Source: JAVBQO01 sp031548885
GTDB lineage: Bacteria; Patescibacteriota; Saccharimonadia; Saccharimonadales; Saccharimonadaceae
DNA length: 64,000 bases
Assembly (NCBI GenBank): GCA_031548885.1
Contig: JAVBQO010000002.1
Coordinates: 62,001-126,000, forward strand
Direction of reading: 5' to 3'
A program made the position numbers and the translations under genes. The notes under the pieces are model-generated. The model was given only the letters and a program-made list of their open reading frames with translations, made no database searches and was not told the origin of the DNA. The stretch's first letter is position 1; each line of letters opens with the position of its first letter. Of this stretch, positions 9,135 to 17,497 are shown in pieces.

Positions 9135-10058
9135 ATGATTGAATATTTGCGAAAAACCGCCCACGAGGCGGCGCAAAAAGTTGACAAGTGGTCGCCGGGC
9201 ACGTGGGTGGTGGCCGACGCGCCGACGCGCGACGATATTGATTTTTTGACGGAGAAATTCGGGCTGGATCGCAACACGCTGCGTGACGTTTTGGATCCCG
9301 ACGAAGTGCCGCGCATCGAGCGGATTGACGAAACAGTCTACATTTTTCTGCGCTCGGCGCACCAGAAATCGAAAGGTCACTCGACAACGACGCCGATGCT
9401 GTGCGTGCTGCACGGCGATATGTTGATCACGTTGACACAGGCACGGCCGGCTTGCATCGACAAGTTTCTCGAGGCCGACAACACCGTATCGACCAAATCG
9501 AACACGACGCTTATGTTGCATTTGCTACAACACACATTTGACGAATATGACGGTTTTATCAAAGATATTTCGCGCGAAATCCAAAAAATCATCAACAAAA
9601 TGCAGCGTCGCAAATTGGAAAACGAGGATTTTGTCAGTTTTGTGATGATTGACGATCAATTGCGAAATTTCCTGGCTGCGCTGACGCCGATGACGCCGAT
9701 TTTGCGCCGCATGATCGTTGGCCGGACAAAATTGAACCGCGAACAAACTGATTTGGTCGAAGATATCGCACTGGGTATCGAGCAATCGATTAATTCGTGC
9801 AACAGTAGTGAAGGTCGCATCGTCAGCATTCGCGAAGCGTATTCGACGCTGTCCAACAACAGCTTGAACCGAACTATGAAAACATTGGCGGCGTTGGCGC
9901 TGATCGTGGCGGTGCCGAATGTGATTTTCAGCATGTATGGCATGAATGTGGCGTTGCCGCTGCAGCATCACACTTGGATTTATCCTGCGATCGTGGTTGC
10001 TACCATTTTGATTATCGTTGTGGCGTGGATAGCGGCGCGTCGTCGCAAATGGCTGTAG
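9135..10058 (+). CDS. corA: CorA-family divalent cation channel
   Basis: This 307-residue protein has the diagnostic YGMN motif (GMN at 269-271) at the end of the first of two C-terminal helices, followed by the short loop VALPLQHHTW and the second helix ending in RRRKWL. The long soluble N-terminal funnel domain is present. It should form a pentameric Mg2+ (possibly Co2+/Ni2+) channel in the cytoplasmic membrane. TATAAT at 9123-9128 lies exactly 6 nt before the ATG, so the mRNA is probably leaderless. Confidence 0.93.
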   Translation: MIEYLRKTAHEAAQKVDKWSPGTWVVADAPTRDDIDFLTEKFGLDRNTLRDVLDPDEVPRIERIDETVYIFLRSAHQKSKGHSTTTPMLCVLHGDMLITLTQARPACIDKFLEADNTVSTKSNTTLMLHLLQHTFDEYDGFIKDISREIQKIINKMQRRKLENEDFVSFVMIDDQLRNFLAALTPMTPILRRMIVGRTKLNREQTDLVEDIALGIEQSINSCNSSEGRIVSIREAYSTLSNNSLNRTMKTLAALALIVAVPNVIFSMYGMNVALPLQHHTWIYPAIVVATILIIVVAWIAARRRKWL

Positions 10059-10106
10059 TTTTTCGCAGATTTTCCACGGCTTATCCACAATTAACAGATG
10101 AAAAAG

Positions 10107-10135
10107 TTGACGTAGAAATTACACTACGCTATGAT
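10107..10135 (+). promoter_or_regulatory. strong sigma70-type promoter for a short transcription unit
   Basis: TTGACG (10107-10112), a 17-bp spacer and TATGAT (10130-10135) form a near-consensus promoter, unlike most genes here, whose -35 box is weak. The transcript would start about 10142 and run through a small ORF to the terminator at 10369-10400. Just upstream lie two DnaA-box-like 9-mers, TTTTCCACG at 10070 and a perfect TTATCCACA at 10081. Confidence 0.7.
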
Positions 10136-10242
10136 GATTCGCGTGTTTTCGTGTCGCCTCGTAGCGATATCGGGCGGTCGATTTGTTTTGTCTGCAGCAA
10201 AACTTGACGCGAAATCCACCACCAACTAACAAAGGAGTGTTC

Positions 10243-10335
10243 ATGTCTATCTCGGTCCGCGTAGCGCCGTCGCGCGTCAAGCGAATTGCGGTAGCGGTTG
10301 AGCCCGCCGAGTGGCGAACGTTTATCGCTGCTTGA
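10243..10335 (+). CDS. 30-residue small protein with a strong ribosome-binding site
   Basis: An AAAGGAG six bases before an ATG opens a 31-codon frame, beginning MSISVRVAPSRVKR and ending EWRTFIAA, closed by TGA. It is the only ORF in a transcript that has its own near-consensus promoter and its own terminator, and it starts about 100 nt into that transcript. The peptide is basic at the N-terminus and has no membrane segment. It could be a genuine microprotein or a regulatory leader peptide of a small RNA. It resembles no family I recognise. Confidence 0.5.
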   Translation: MSISVRVAPSRVKRIAVAVEPAEWRTFIAA

Positions 10336-10368
10336 ACGAATCTGTTTGATTCATGATTACCGAAAACG

Positions 10369-10400
10369 AAATTCCGGTTGATGCCGGGATTTTTGTTTTT
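10369..10400 (+). terminator. intrinsic terminator of the small transcription unit
   Basis: AAATTCCGG (10369-10377) pairs with CCGGGATTT (10384-10392), with one G-U pair, around TTGATG, and is followed by a T-rich tract to 10400. It closes the short plus-strand transcript before the converging DsbA-like gene. Confidence 0.75.
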
Positions 10401-10408
10401 CGCAACGG

Positions 10409-11137
10409 CTATTTTTTCAAAGCTTCGTCAATCGCGGATTTGAGTGCGTCCTCGGTCGGCGATTGAATCTGCTGTCCGTTGACGATGACCCACGGCGTGG
10501 CTGTGACGCCGTTGTCTTCCTTGCCCATGTTTTGTTGAAAATCGATTTTGGTTTTGATGCCGTTGGATCCAAAGTTTTGATAGTCAGCACGCCATTGTTC
10601 CATATCGAGGCCAATCTGTTCGGCGTAACCAGCGAAAACACTTTCGCGTTTATTGACTGAGGCGTTTTCCCAATTGGGTTTGTTTTCGAATAGCAGATCG
10701 TGCATTGGCCAGAACTTGCCTTGACGAGCGGCGGCCTCTGACGCCACGGCCGACGCATAGCCATTAGGATGGTAATACAACGGGAAATAACGGTAGACAA
10801 ACGCCACGCGGTCGCTGTATTCGTCGGTAATTGATTTCATAGTTGGCGACAGCGAATAACAGCCAGGGCACTGGTAGTCGGCGTATTCGATGACGACGAC
10901 TTTTGAATCTAATTTGCCGGTGGCGTTGTCTGTTACCAAGGATTTGTCACCGGTGTAACTGGCCGGCACGTTGACATTGGTAATTACGCCGTTGCTGATG
11001 TCTTTGAATGGCGCTGGGTCGATCGCTGGAACAGCATTCTCATTTTTTTGACCCTCGTTATTTTGTTGCCAAAATATCAGCCCGCCCAGTCCCAGTACAA
11101 CGACAACCGCAAAAATAATCCACAATTTCTTATTCAT
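10409..11137 (-). CDS. membrane-anchored DsbA-like thiol oxidoreductase
   Basis: This 242-residue protein starts with a single membrane anchor or signal segment (about 5-23) and then has a thioredoxin-fold domain with CPGC (Cys90 and Cys93) and a cis-Pro loop ATPWVIVNG. It resembles the DsbA/DSBA-like thioredoxin_4 group that introduces disulfides in proteins outside the membrane. The start MNKKLW was chosen because TATAAT lies 7 nt upstream of it, which fits a leaderless mRNA; an in-frame start nine codons earlier overlaps that box. The Cys-rich surface protein at 27960 is a possible client. Confidence 0.88.
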   Translation of the reverse strand: MNKKLWIIFAVVVVLGLGGLIFWQQNNEGQKNENAVPAIDPAPFKDISNGVITNVNVPASYTGDKSLVTDNATGKLDSKVVVIEYADYQCPGCYSLSPTMKSITDEYSDRVAFVYRYFPLYYHPNGYASAVASEAAARQGKFWPMHDLLFENKPNWENASVNKRESVFAGYAEQIGLDMEQWRADYQNFGSNGIKTKIDFQQNMGKEDNGVTATPWVIVNGQQIQSPTEDALKSAIDEALKK

Positions 11138-11183
11138 AATGGCAATTATAAACCAGACGGTCATGATGCGCTATAGTATAAGC

Positions 11184-12107
11184 ATGGCGTTTTGGATTTT
11201 GGCATCGATTTTGTGGACCGTGTTGGTCGCCGTTTTGGCGCTGCGTTGGCCAGCCGAGCCGATGTCGGTCGCCGAACTGGAGCGCCGCGCCAAACACAGC
11301 GTGAAATTTCGCACACGGTTGCTACTGAAAAAGCGTGCTCCGGCGTGGCGTGTATTGCAAATGGTTTTCGCAACGATTATCGTGTTGATTTTGATAACGG
11401 TTTTGACGCTGCAGTATCAGTGGTTGGGCACGTTGATTGCGGCGGGAGCGCTGGCTTTGGCGGCATTGTTTGTGTATATTATTCCGCCTGATTGGTCGCG
11501 AAAATTGATTGCGAAGCACGCGGAATTTTTTGCCAAATGCGCCGGATATTTCGCGTGGTTCGGTCGAGCTGACGACGCGCCAACTGCGATTCATTCGCGC
11601 CACGAACTGGATGAAATTCTAGCGCATTCGCCGGACGCGGTCAGCGATTCGCAGCGCCAAACAATTATCGCGGTTCTAGACGATGACAAAACGCATGCAC
11701 GCGACATCATGACGCCGGCGGAAGATATCGTGTTTGTGCGTGATAGTAACACGCTTGGTCCGATGATTTTGGACGATTTGCACAAATCCGGCCATGCGAT
11801 TTTTCCGGTGGTACGAAAAGGCTCGGACCAGTTTGTCGGCGCATTTTATATCGCCGATGCGCTGCCATTGACGCAGCAAAATCAGAAAATCGCCGATCGA
11901 ATGCGCCGTCCGCTGCCGCTGGTTGGTGCCGACGAAACGCTTTCGCAACTGATGCGGCGCGTGGCTGACCATCACGCGACGGCGTTCGTAGTTGTCGATG
12001 ACGAAGAGCTACCGATTGGGCTGCTCAGCATTGCCGATATTTTTGCAGCACTGGGTTTGATTGCGAAAAAATCACGCACTGGACTTGGCGACACCTCTGA
12101 AAAGTGA
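11184..12107 (+). CDS. membrane protein with paired CBS domains
   Basis: This 307-residue protein has about three hydrophobic segments in its first 105 residues and then two CBS domains. The first begins near VLDDDKTHARDIMTP and the second ends in ...VVVDDEELPIGLLSIADIF. The CBS part resembles the CorC/CNNM (hemolysin C-like) type that binds adenine nucleotides and is linked to Mg2+ export, but a canonical DUF21 domain is not obvious. TATAGT at 11172-11177 is 6 nt before this ATG, which is why an upstream in-frame ATG at 11139 was rejected. CorA lies about 1.1 kb upstream, so a Mg2+ role is plausible. Confidence 0.75.
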   Translation: MAFWILASILWTVLVAVLALRWPAEPMSVAELERRAKHSVKFRTRLLLKKRAPAWRVLQMVFATIIVLILITVLTLQYQWLGTLIAAGALALAALFVYIIPPDWSRKLIAKHAEFFAKCAGYFAWFGRADDAPTAIHSRHELDEILAHSPDAVSDSQRQTIIAVLDDDKTHARDIMTPAEDIVFVRDSNTLGPMILDDLHKSGHAIFPVVRKGSDQFVGAFYIADALPLTQQNQKIADRMRRPLPLVGADETLSQLMRRVADHHATAFVVVDDEELPIGLLSIADIFAALGLIAKKSRTGLGDTSEK

Positions 12108-12121
12108 TACAATTTCCCTAA

Positions 12122-12166
12122 ATGTTTGAGCGGCGAAATATCAATTCGAATCTGCGGGTCGGCTAG
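12122..12166 (+). CDS. possible 14-residue leader peptide upstream of aspS
   Basis: TACAAT (12108-12113) lies 8 nt before an ATG that opens a short frame, MFERRNINSNLRVG, ending in TAG. The spacing follows the leaderless rule of the window. Three of the 14 codons are Asn. The stop codon lies inside the 5' arm of the hairpin described next. It may be a regulatory peptide for the tRNA-charging gene downstream, but translation is unproven. Confidence 0.35.
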   Translation: MFERRNINSNLRVG

Positions 12167-12197
12167 CGAAATAGGCGACAGCGTTAGCGTGCGACCC
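12156..12197 (+). promoter_or_regulatory. long hairpin in the aspS leader RNA
   Basis: GGGTCG (12156-12161) pairs with CGACCC (12192-12197), and GCTAGCG (12162-12168) pairs with CGTTAGC (12182-12188), leaving a 3-nt bulge and a 13-nt loop. The leader ends in a GAGG 8 bases before the aspS ATG. There is no T-box motif and no U tract, so translational or RNA-stability control is more likely than a T-box. Confidence 0.5.
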
Positions 12198-12229
12198 AAA
12201 TCAGCCGAAAATCTAACGAGGAAATAATT

Positions 12230-13993
12230 ATGAGAATCTTGGCATCTGAATTAATGGAAAAAATTGGTAAAAAAGTCGAAATCGCCGGCTGGGTCAACAC
12301 GCGTCGCGATCACGGCGGGCTGATTTTTATCGATTTTCGCGATCACACCGGCATCGCGCAGTTGGTTATCAACCCCGAATCAGCCGATGCGTTTGGCGTC
12401 GCGGAAAGTGTGCGCGACGAATTTGTCATCGCCGCGACTGGTTCTGTCCGTGAGCGCGAGGCAGGTCTACGAAACCCGAATATCCCGACTGGATCGATCG
12501 AAATTGTTTGCGAAAACTTGCGGATTTTGAACAAGTCCGAACCGCTGCCGGTCGCCACTCGCGACGAGGCTCAGCAATCGGGCGAGGAATTACGCTTGAA
12601 ATATCGCTATTTGGATTTGCGCCGCCAGTCGATGCAGGAAATGTTGCGAAAACGCGCCCGGTATTATCAGATTTTGCGATCGTACATGGACGAACATGAT
12701 TTTGTCGAGATCACGACGCCGATTTTGGCGAACTCGTCGCCGGAAGGTGCGCGCGATTTCCTCGTGCCGTCGCGTGTCCACCCGGGTAAATTTTACGCTT
12801 TGCCACAAGCGCCACAACAATTCAAACAATTGCTGATGGTCGGCGGTGTGCCGCGTTATTACCAAATCGCCACCTGTTTTCGCGACGAAGATCCGCGGGC
12901 CGACCGCTTGTACGGCGATTTTTATCAGCTAGATTTGGAAATGTCGTTTGTCGAGGACGGCGAAGTGGTGCGAAAAATGACCGAGCCGCTTATCAAAAAA
13001 CTAGTCACGGAATTTGGTGGCAAACAGTTGGTTAGTGACGTCATTCCGCGCATTCCGTACGCTGAATCAATGGAAAAATACGGCACCGACAAACCGGATC
13101 TCAGATTTGGCATGGAACTAATTGATTTAACCGAAACATTCAAAAACTCAGATTTTAAAGTGTTTCAGTCCGAATGCGTCAAAGCGATTTGCGTGCGAAA
13201 CGGCGCCAGTTTGTCACGAAAACAAATCGACGGATTCACTGAAATCGCCAAAAATGAGGGCGCCGGTGGATTAGCATATTTGACATACGCGGACGGCGAA
13301 ATCAAATCGCCGATTGCGAAATTTCTATCCGAAAAAGAACTGGCGGAAATCACAGCGAAAACTGACGCGAAAAACGGCGACGCGGTATTTTTCGGTGCCG
13401 ACAAACGCGACGTTGTCAACAAAGTTTTGGGACGTCTGCGCGGCGAATTCGCCACCCATTTCGAACTAAAAGATCCAACCAAAGTCGCGCTGGCATGGAT
13501 CATCGACTTCCCAATGTACGAGTACAGCGAAATCGATGGCCGCGTGGATTTCGGCCACAACCCGTTTTCGATGCCAAAAGGCGGCGAACAAGTTCTAATC
13601 GACGCCGAAACCGACGAACAAAAACTGGCCATCGTCGCTGACCAATACGACATGGTCATGAACGGTTACGAGATCTGTTCCGGCGCGGTGCGAAACCACA
13701 ACCCGGACGTCATGTACGCGGCGTTCGCGAACGTCGGATACGGCCGCGAACACGTCGAATCGAAATTCGGCGCGATGCTGAACGCATTCAAATTTGGCGC
13801 ACCGCCGCACGCCGGTTGTGCATTTGGGATTGATCGGATTTTCATGGTGCTACAGAACACCGAAAATATTCGCGATATCGTGGCGTTTCCGAAAAACGGG
13901 TCGGGCGTGGATGTGATGATGAGTTCGCCGAGTTCGGTAGAGCAAAATCAGTTGGATGAGCTACATTTGCGAATTATCGAAACGAAAAAATGA
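12230..13993 (+). CDS. aspS: aspartyl-tRNA synthetase, bacterial type
   Basis: This 587-residue class II synthetase has the N-terminal anticodon-binding OB fold (GWVNTRRDHGGLIFIDFRDH), motif 2 with FRDEDPRADR, the bacterial GAD insertion domain in the middle, and motif 3 GAPPHAGCAFGIDRIF. It charges tRNA with aspartate. Many bacteria without AsnRS use a non-discriminating form that also charges tRNA-Asn; which type this is cannot be decided from motifs I can check by eye. The start is supported by CGAGGAAATAATT before the ATG. Its stop overlaps the next gene. The leader carries a short ORF and a hairpin. Confidence 0.96.
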   Translation: MRILASELMEKIGKKVEIAGWVNTRRDHGGLIFIDFRDHTGIAQLVINPESADAFGVAESVRDEFVIAATGSVREREAGLRNPNIPTGSIEIVCENLRILNKSEPLPVATRDEAQQSGEELRLKYRYLDLRRQSMQEMLRKRARYYQILRSYMDEHDFVEITTPILANSSPEGARDFLVPSRVHPGKFYALPQAPQQFKQLLMVGGVPRYYQIATCFRDEDPRADRLYGDFYQLDLEMSFVEDGEVVRKMTEPLIKKLVTEFGGKQLVSDVIPRIPYAESMEKYGTDKPDLRFGMELIDLTETFKNSDFKVFQSECVKAICVRNGASLSRKQIDGFTEIAKNEGAGGLAYLTYADGEIKSPIAKFLSEKELAEITAKTDAKNGDAVFFGADKRDVVNKVLGRLRGEFATHFELKDPTKVALAWIIDFPMYEYSEIDGRVDFGHNPFSMPKGGEQVLIDAETDEQKLAIVADQYDMVMNGYEICSGAVRNHNPDVMYAAFANVGYGREHVESKFGAMLNAFKFGAPPHAGCAFGIDRIFMVLQNTENIRDIVAFPKNGSGVDVMMSSPSSVEQNQLDELHLRIIETKK

Positions 13994-14478
13994 ACATGTT
14001 TGAAGTCCAAAATACTGGTCATGGCGATTACATCGTATATTACATAACCGATTATATTGAAAAACTGAATTTGTCTGACGAAATCGATGGTTTGCTGCTC
14101 AAAAGTGAATTTCACGTTTCGCTAGTGAAATTTCCGGATGGTTTCGTGACTAACAATCTTCGCGCCAAATTAAACGAAGCTAGCAAAAACGCTGCGAAAT
14201 ATTTGCAACAACCGCGCCTAACAGGCCAGTTTTTGCGAGCGAAAAATGACGCAAGAAACTTGGAATCTATCATCGGTTTGGTTGAAGTCCCGGGGCTGGA
14301 TAACTGGCGCCAGGCCATAGAATCTGTTGCTGGCGCGATAGATTTTTCGGTGCCGCACGTGACTTTGTATACCAAACAGCCAAATGCTGGCATTCCGCTG
14401 AATAGTCAGGCGGAATTTGACGAGCGAGTTTGCGAATTAGACGATTCTACATCCGAAGCGCTCGCGCAATCGTTATAA
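13990..14478 (+). CDS. 2H phosphoesterase-like protein
   Basis: This 162-residue protein has two HxS/T motifs at 2H-family spacing, FHVSLV near residue 41 and PHVTLY near 118, so it probably folds as a 2H phosphoesterase. It overlaps the aspS stop (ATGA) and is likely co-translated. RNA repair or cyclic-phosphate hydrolysis would fit the position beside a tRNA synthetase, but the substrate is unknown and overall similarity to LigT is low. It lacks a Shine-Dalgarno other than the coupling to aspS. Confidence 0.65.
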   Translation: MNMFEVQNTGHGDYIVYYITDYIEKLNLSDEIDGLLLKSEFHVSLVKFPDGFVTNNLRAKLNEASKNAAKYLQQPRLTGQFLRAKNDARNLESIIGLVEVPGLDNWRQAIESVAGAIDFSVPHVTLYTKQPNAGIPLNSQAEFDERVCELDDSTSEALAQSL

Positions 14479-14485
14479 TACCAAT

Positions 14486-14986
14486 ATGACAAAGCTGATT
14501 GTGCTTCGCGGTAATTCTGGTTCTGGCAAAACTTCGACAGCGAAAATCATTCATGGATCACTCGACAATCCGCGAAAAACAATGCTGATCGAACAGGATT
14601 ATTTTCGTCGAACAATTTGCAAAGAACACGACCGGACTGATTCTTTGAACGAAAAACTGCTTTTACATACTATTCAATTTGCCATCAATCATGACCGCCA
14701 CATTATTTTGGAAGGAATACTCTACACGGTAAACTACAGAAACTTTTTCACGAAACTTTTCAAGATTCATCCGGACAATAATTTTGTATACTATTTCGAT
14801 ATTCCATTTGACGAAACGTTGCGTCGCCACAAAACGAAACCAAATCGCGATGATTTTGGCGAGACAGATATGCGCAAATGGTTTCACCCGCACGATTATT
14901 TGCGTGTTGAAGGCGAGCGGATTATTAACGGAGAAGCTACGCAAGATGAAATTGTAAAAATGATTTTGCGCGAAACAGGATTGTGA
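14486..14986 (+). CDS. P-loop kinase of the AAA/zeta-toxin-like type
   Basis: This 166-residue protein opens with a Walker A loop GNSGSGKTST (9-18), followed by IEQDYFRR and a conserved ILEGILY strand. The C-terminal part has the RRHKTKP lid typical of small-molecule kinases (shikimate, zeta-toxin or chloramphenicol phosphotransferase-like). The substrate is not identifiable. TATAAT at 14474-14479 lies 6 nt before the ATG, so it should be transcribed as a leaderless mRNA although it follows the previous gene by only 7 bp. Odd for the window: it contains almost no TGCGAAAA octamers. Confidence 0.75.
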   Translation: MTKLIVLRGNSGSGKTSTAKIIHGSLDNPRKTMLIEQDYFRRTICKEHDRTDSLNEKLLLHTIQFAINHDRHIILEGILYTVNYRNFFTKLFKIHPDNNFVYYFDIPFDETLRRHKTKPNRDDFGETDMRKWFHPHDYLRVEGERIINGEATQDEIVKMILRETGL

Positions 14987-15080
14987 GTGGCGCATCTTGG
15001 AAAATTATCGAAAGATGTTAAAATAGCCTAAGTGTAAAACTACAATTCCATTGTTGCCGATCACGTTTTGCGCCCAATTC

Positions 15081-15899
15081 ATGAAAAATATTTTGTATTT
15101 CACAAAACACCAAGCGCTCTCATGCTTGTTTCCGGTGGTAATTTTCGCATCAATCGCGCTGACTAAATTTGTCGAAATACCGTTCATCCCACGTTACGAT
15201 CTTATCCTGATGATTTGCATCGTTACGCAAATTATTATGCTAAAAACCGGCATGGAAACGCGCGACGAATTCAAAGCAAGCTGTCTGTTTCACGTCATCG
15301 GCTTGGCTATGGAGATTTTCAAAGTCAACATGGGCAGCTGGGTATATCCGGAATTCGCACATAGTAAAGTTTTCGGTGCGCCGCTGTATGGTGGCTTTAT
15401 GTACGCCAGTGTCGCCAGTTACGTCTGTCAAGCTTGGCGACGATTTGATCTGAAATTTGTCAACTGGCCGAACAAATACGTGACCATTTCCGTGGCGACG
15501 GCGATTTATCTGAACTTTTTTACGCTGCATTTTGCGCCGGATGTTCGCCTGTTAATTGCCACTGTGGCAATAGTAATTTTCGCAAAATCGTTCGTGCAAT
15601 TCAACATGCGTGGCAAGCGATGGAAAATGCCGGTGCTTGGTTCGTTCGCGTTGATCGGATTATTTATTTGGACGGCGGAAAATTATCTGACGTTTTTTAA
15701 CGCTTGGCGGTATCCGAATCAGGCTGATATTTGGCGCATGGTGAACTATGGCAAGATCGGCTCGTGGATTTTGCTTGTTACAATCACGATAATTATCGTT
15801 GTGAATTTGAAACACAAAAAGGCGGGCGCGACACGAAAAGTTTCGCCTGCAAAAATGGCAAGGTTTGCGGTTGGCGATTTTGGGCGTCAGTTTGATTGA
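15081..15899 (+). CDS. DUF817-family multi-pass membrane protein
   Basis: The protein (272 residues from the ATG at 15081) has about eight hydrophobic helices. It contains the stretch HQALSCLFPVVIFASIALTK and the signature GSWVYPEFAHSKVFGAPLYGGFMYASVASYVCQAWRRFDL (split here only for naming), which I recognise as the DUF817/YoaT family. The function of that family is unknown. A TTG at 15051 would add ten residues, but the family normally begins close to QALSCLFP. A TAAAAT box at about 15019 gives a short leader. No partner gene is adjacent. Confidence 0.75.
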   Translation: MKNILYFTKHQALSCLFPVVIFASIALTKFVEIPFIPRYDLILMICIVTQIIMLKTGMETRDEFKASCLFHVIGLAMEIFKVNMGSWVYPEFAHSKVFGAPLYGGFMYASVASYVCQAWRRFDLKFVNWPNKYVTISVATAIYLNFFTLHFAPDVRLLIATVAIVIFAKSFVQFNMRGKRWKMPVLGSFALIGLFIWTAENYLTFFNAWRYPNQADIWRMVNYGKIGSWILLVTITIIIVVNLKHKKAGATRKVSPAKMARFAVGDFGRQFD

Positions 15900-15928
15900 A
15901 TTGACATTGTCGATGATATAATTTCTAT

Positions 15929-16861
15929 ATGATAAAAAACGCTGTTGATGCGAAAAAACAATTGCTTGCTGGCACGGGTTTCGTGCTTGCGAAAAAGGAA
16001 ATGCATCGCGGTGGCGTTATGTTGACATACGAAAAGCCTATTCAGGATAAAGATGGCCTGCTTGCATACGCGCAAATTTCGTTCGATAGCAGTTACGGAA
16101 TTACGGATTTTTACTTATCGGGAATTCGATTGCCCGATGACGGTAGCGGCGATTCTGGAAGCGAGGGTGGATTTGATCGGGTGGGTCGGCTGTATGCAGG
16201 GCCAGGGCATGAACGCGAATCTGGCGATGGGATGAATAATGAGCAGCGTCTGGAGCACGCACGGTTCAAACTGAAGCACACAATAGAAACCGATTATTTT
16301 GAAAATCTTATTGCCCATGCGCGTATGAAACGACAATACAAAGATCAGGATTTAGAGAATCTGGCGGACAAAATTATCAAACAAATGCCAAGCTTTTCTA
16401 ATTTCAAAACGTTTGATCGTGATATCTATTTCTACGAAAATCTAAATCCAAAGCGCAAAACGGTCAAAATGTTTGAGTTCTCCGTTTTTAGTGATACGTT
16501 TACGATTTCGATCGGAGTAGCACGTATTAAAGACGGTGAACCGATTGCGAAAACCGGTTGGTTTCAGCGATACTTTTACGGTTACCCTGATAGACTAGAA
16601 AGTGATTCTCCAAAAGCAGGGCGCGATTCTGATCATTGGAAGTGGAAAGATTTTCACAAGGCAATTAAACTGGTGGAATCAGAATTGACCGATAAGGAGT
16701 ATGCGGCGCGTCGTAACAAGAAGCGGCGCGAGATGGAGATAATGAAGAAGTTTCATGGAAAAATAATGACCGCTCCCACATCAGAGGCGATAACCCGAAT
16801 ACTTAAACAACAAACAGAAGCTTTAGAGGCGCTAGCTCAGGAGCTGAAGGCTAAACGTTGA
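15929..16861 (+). CDS. hypothetical protein with a C-terminal coiled-coil
   Basis: This 310-residue soluble protein has no recognised domain. It has a Gly/Ser/Asp-rich stretch near residues 70-100, a mixed alpha/beta middle and a charged C-terminal helix rich in Lys, Arg and Glu. A perfect TATAAT at 15917-15922 lies 6 nt before the ATG, so the gene is probably real and leaderless. Its 3' end overlaps the converging metallo-hydrolase gene by 11 bp. Confidence 0.6.
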   Translation: MIKNAVDAKKQLLAGTGFVLAKKEMHRGGVMLTYEKPIQDKDGLLAYAQISFDSSYGITDFYLSGIRLPDDGSGDSGSEGGFDRVGRLYAGPGHERESGDGMNNEQRLEHARFKLKHTIETDYFENLIAHARMKRQYKDQDLENLADKIIKQMPSFSNFKTFDRDIYFYENLNPKRKTVKMFEFSVFSDTFTISIGVARIKDGEPIAKTGWFQRYFYGYPDRLESDSPKAGRDSDHWKWKDFHKAIKLVESELTDKEYAARRNKKRREMEIMKKFHGKIMTAPTSEAITRILKQQTEALEALAQELKAKR

Positions 16862-17480
16862 TTGATTCGCCCGGCCTCAGCGAAATATACTCCGCACCAA
16901 TTTCCTCACAAACTTTTCGTAACCAATTATCCGCCAAATCCTGCCCAATTGGCGACAAAATCGCGTTGTGTGTTGGGAAAACTTTCACAGGTTTGACGGC
17001 GCGGATGTAGTCAATCGATTCGGCAATTTTCATCCATGGTGCCGCGGCGGGAACGGCCAAAATCTGTGGTCGAGTCGGCGGTTGCGAAAACGAATCGCCC
17101 GGATATGCGAAAACGTCGTCAATCATCACGCCGAAGTTTTCGCACGGCGAAATGCCGTCGACAATCGGCGCGTGCTGGCCGCCAAAAAACTCGATGACAA
17201 AACCGTCAATTTCGGCGCGTCCGCCAGTTTTGATCGGCACGCTGCCTTTGAATTGACGCGTCACGGTTTGGGTCGCGAAAACTTCGGCCTGGGGATTCTG
17301 TTGTTGAATTCTATTAACCAATTTCGGCGAAAAATGGTCGCCGTGTTCGTGCGTAATAATAATCGCCACGACCCCAGTTATATCCGGCAAATCAGTCGTC
17401 CATTTGCCGGGATCGATGACAATGCGAAAATCGTCTTTTTCGGCGACGACACACGAATGCTGATATTTAGTTATTTTCAT
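16851..17480 (-). CDS. UlaG-like metallo-beta-lactamase-fold hydrolase
   Basis: This 209-residue protein begins MKITKYQHSC and has DPGKW, then the metal motif THEHGDH (His44, His46, Asp48, His49) and a late FPTHNAILSP. It belongs to the short UlaG/YtkL-like branch of the metallo-beta-lactamase superfamily, whose members hydrolyse diverse phosphodiesters or lactones. The substrate is unknown. An AAGGAGGAAAT immediately before the ATG marks it as a leadered, Shine-Dalgarno-dependent gene, downstream of and co-directional with the nuclease gene. Confidence 0.85.
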   Translation of the reverse strand: MKITKYQHSCVVAEKDDFRIVIDPGKWTTDLPDITGVVAIIITHEHGDHFSPKLVNRIQQQNPQAEVFATQTVTRQFKGSVPIKTGGRAEIDGFVIEFFGGQHAPIVDGISPCENFGVMIDDVFAYPGDSFSQPPTRPQILAVPAAAPWMKIAESIDYIRAVKPVKVFPTHNAILSPIGQDLADNWLRKVCEEIGAEYISLRPGESINV

Positions 17481-17497
17481 ATTTCCTCCTTACATTT

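Noticed and set aside
10070..10089. Replication origin
   Set aside because: Only two DnaA-box-like 9-mers, no AT-rich unwinding region and no dnaA, dnaN or rpmH nearby.
12108..12229. T-box riboswitch for aspS
   Set aside because: No T-box sequence, no specifier loop and no antiterminator/terminator pair are visible.
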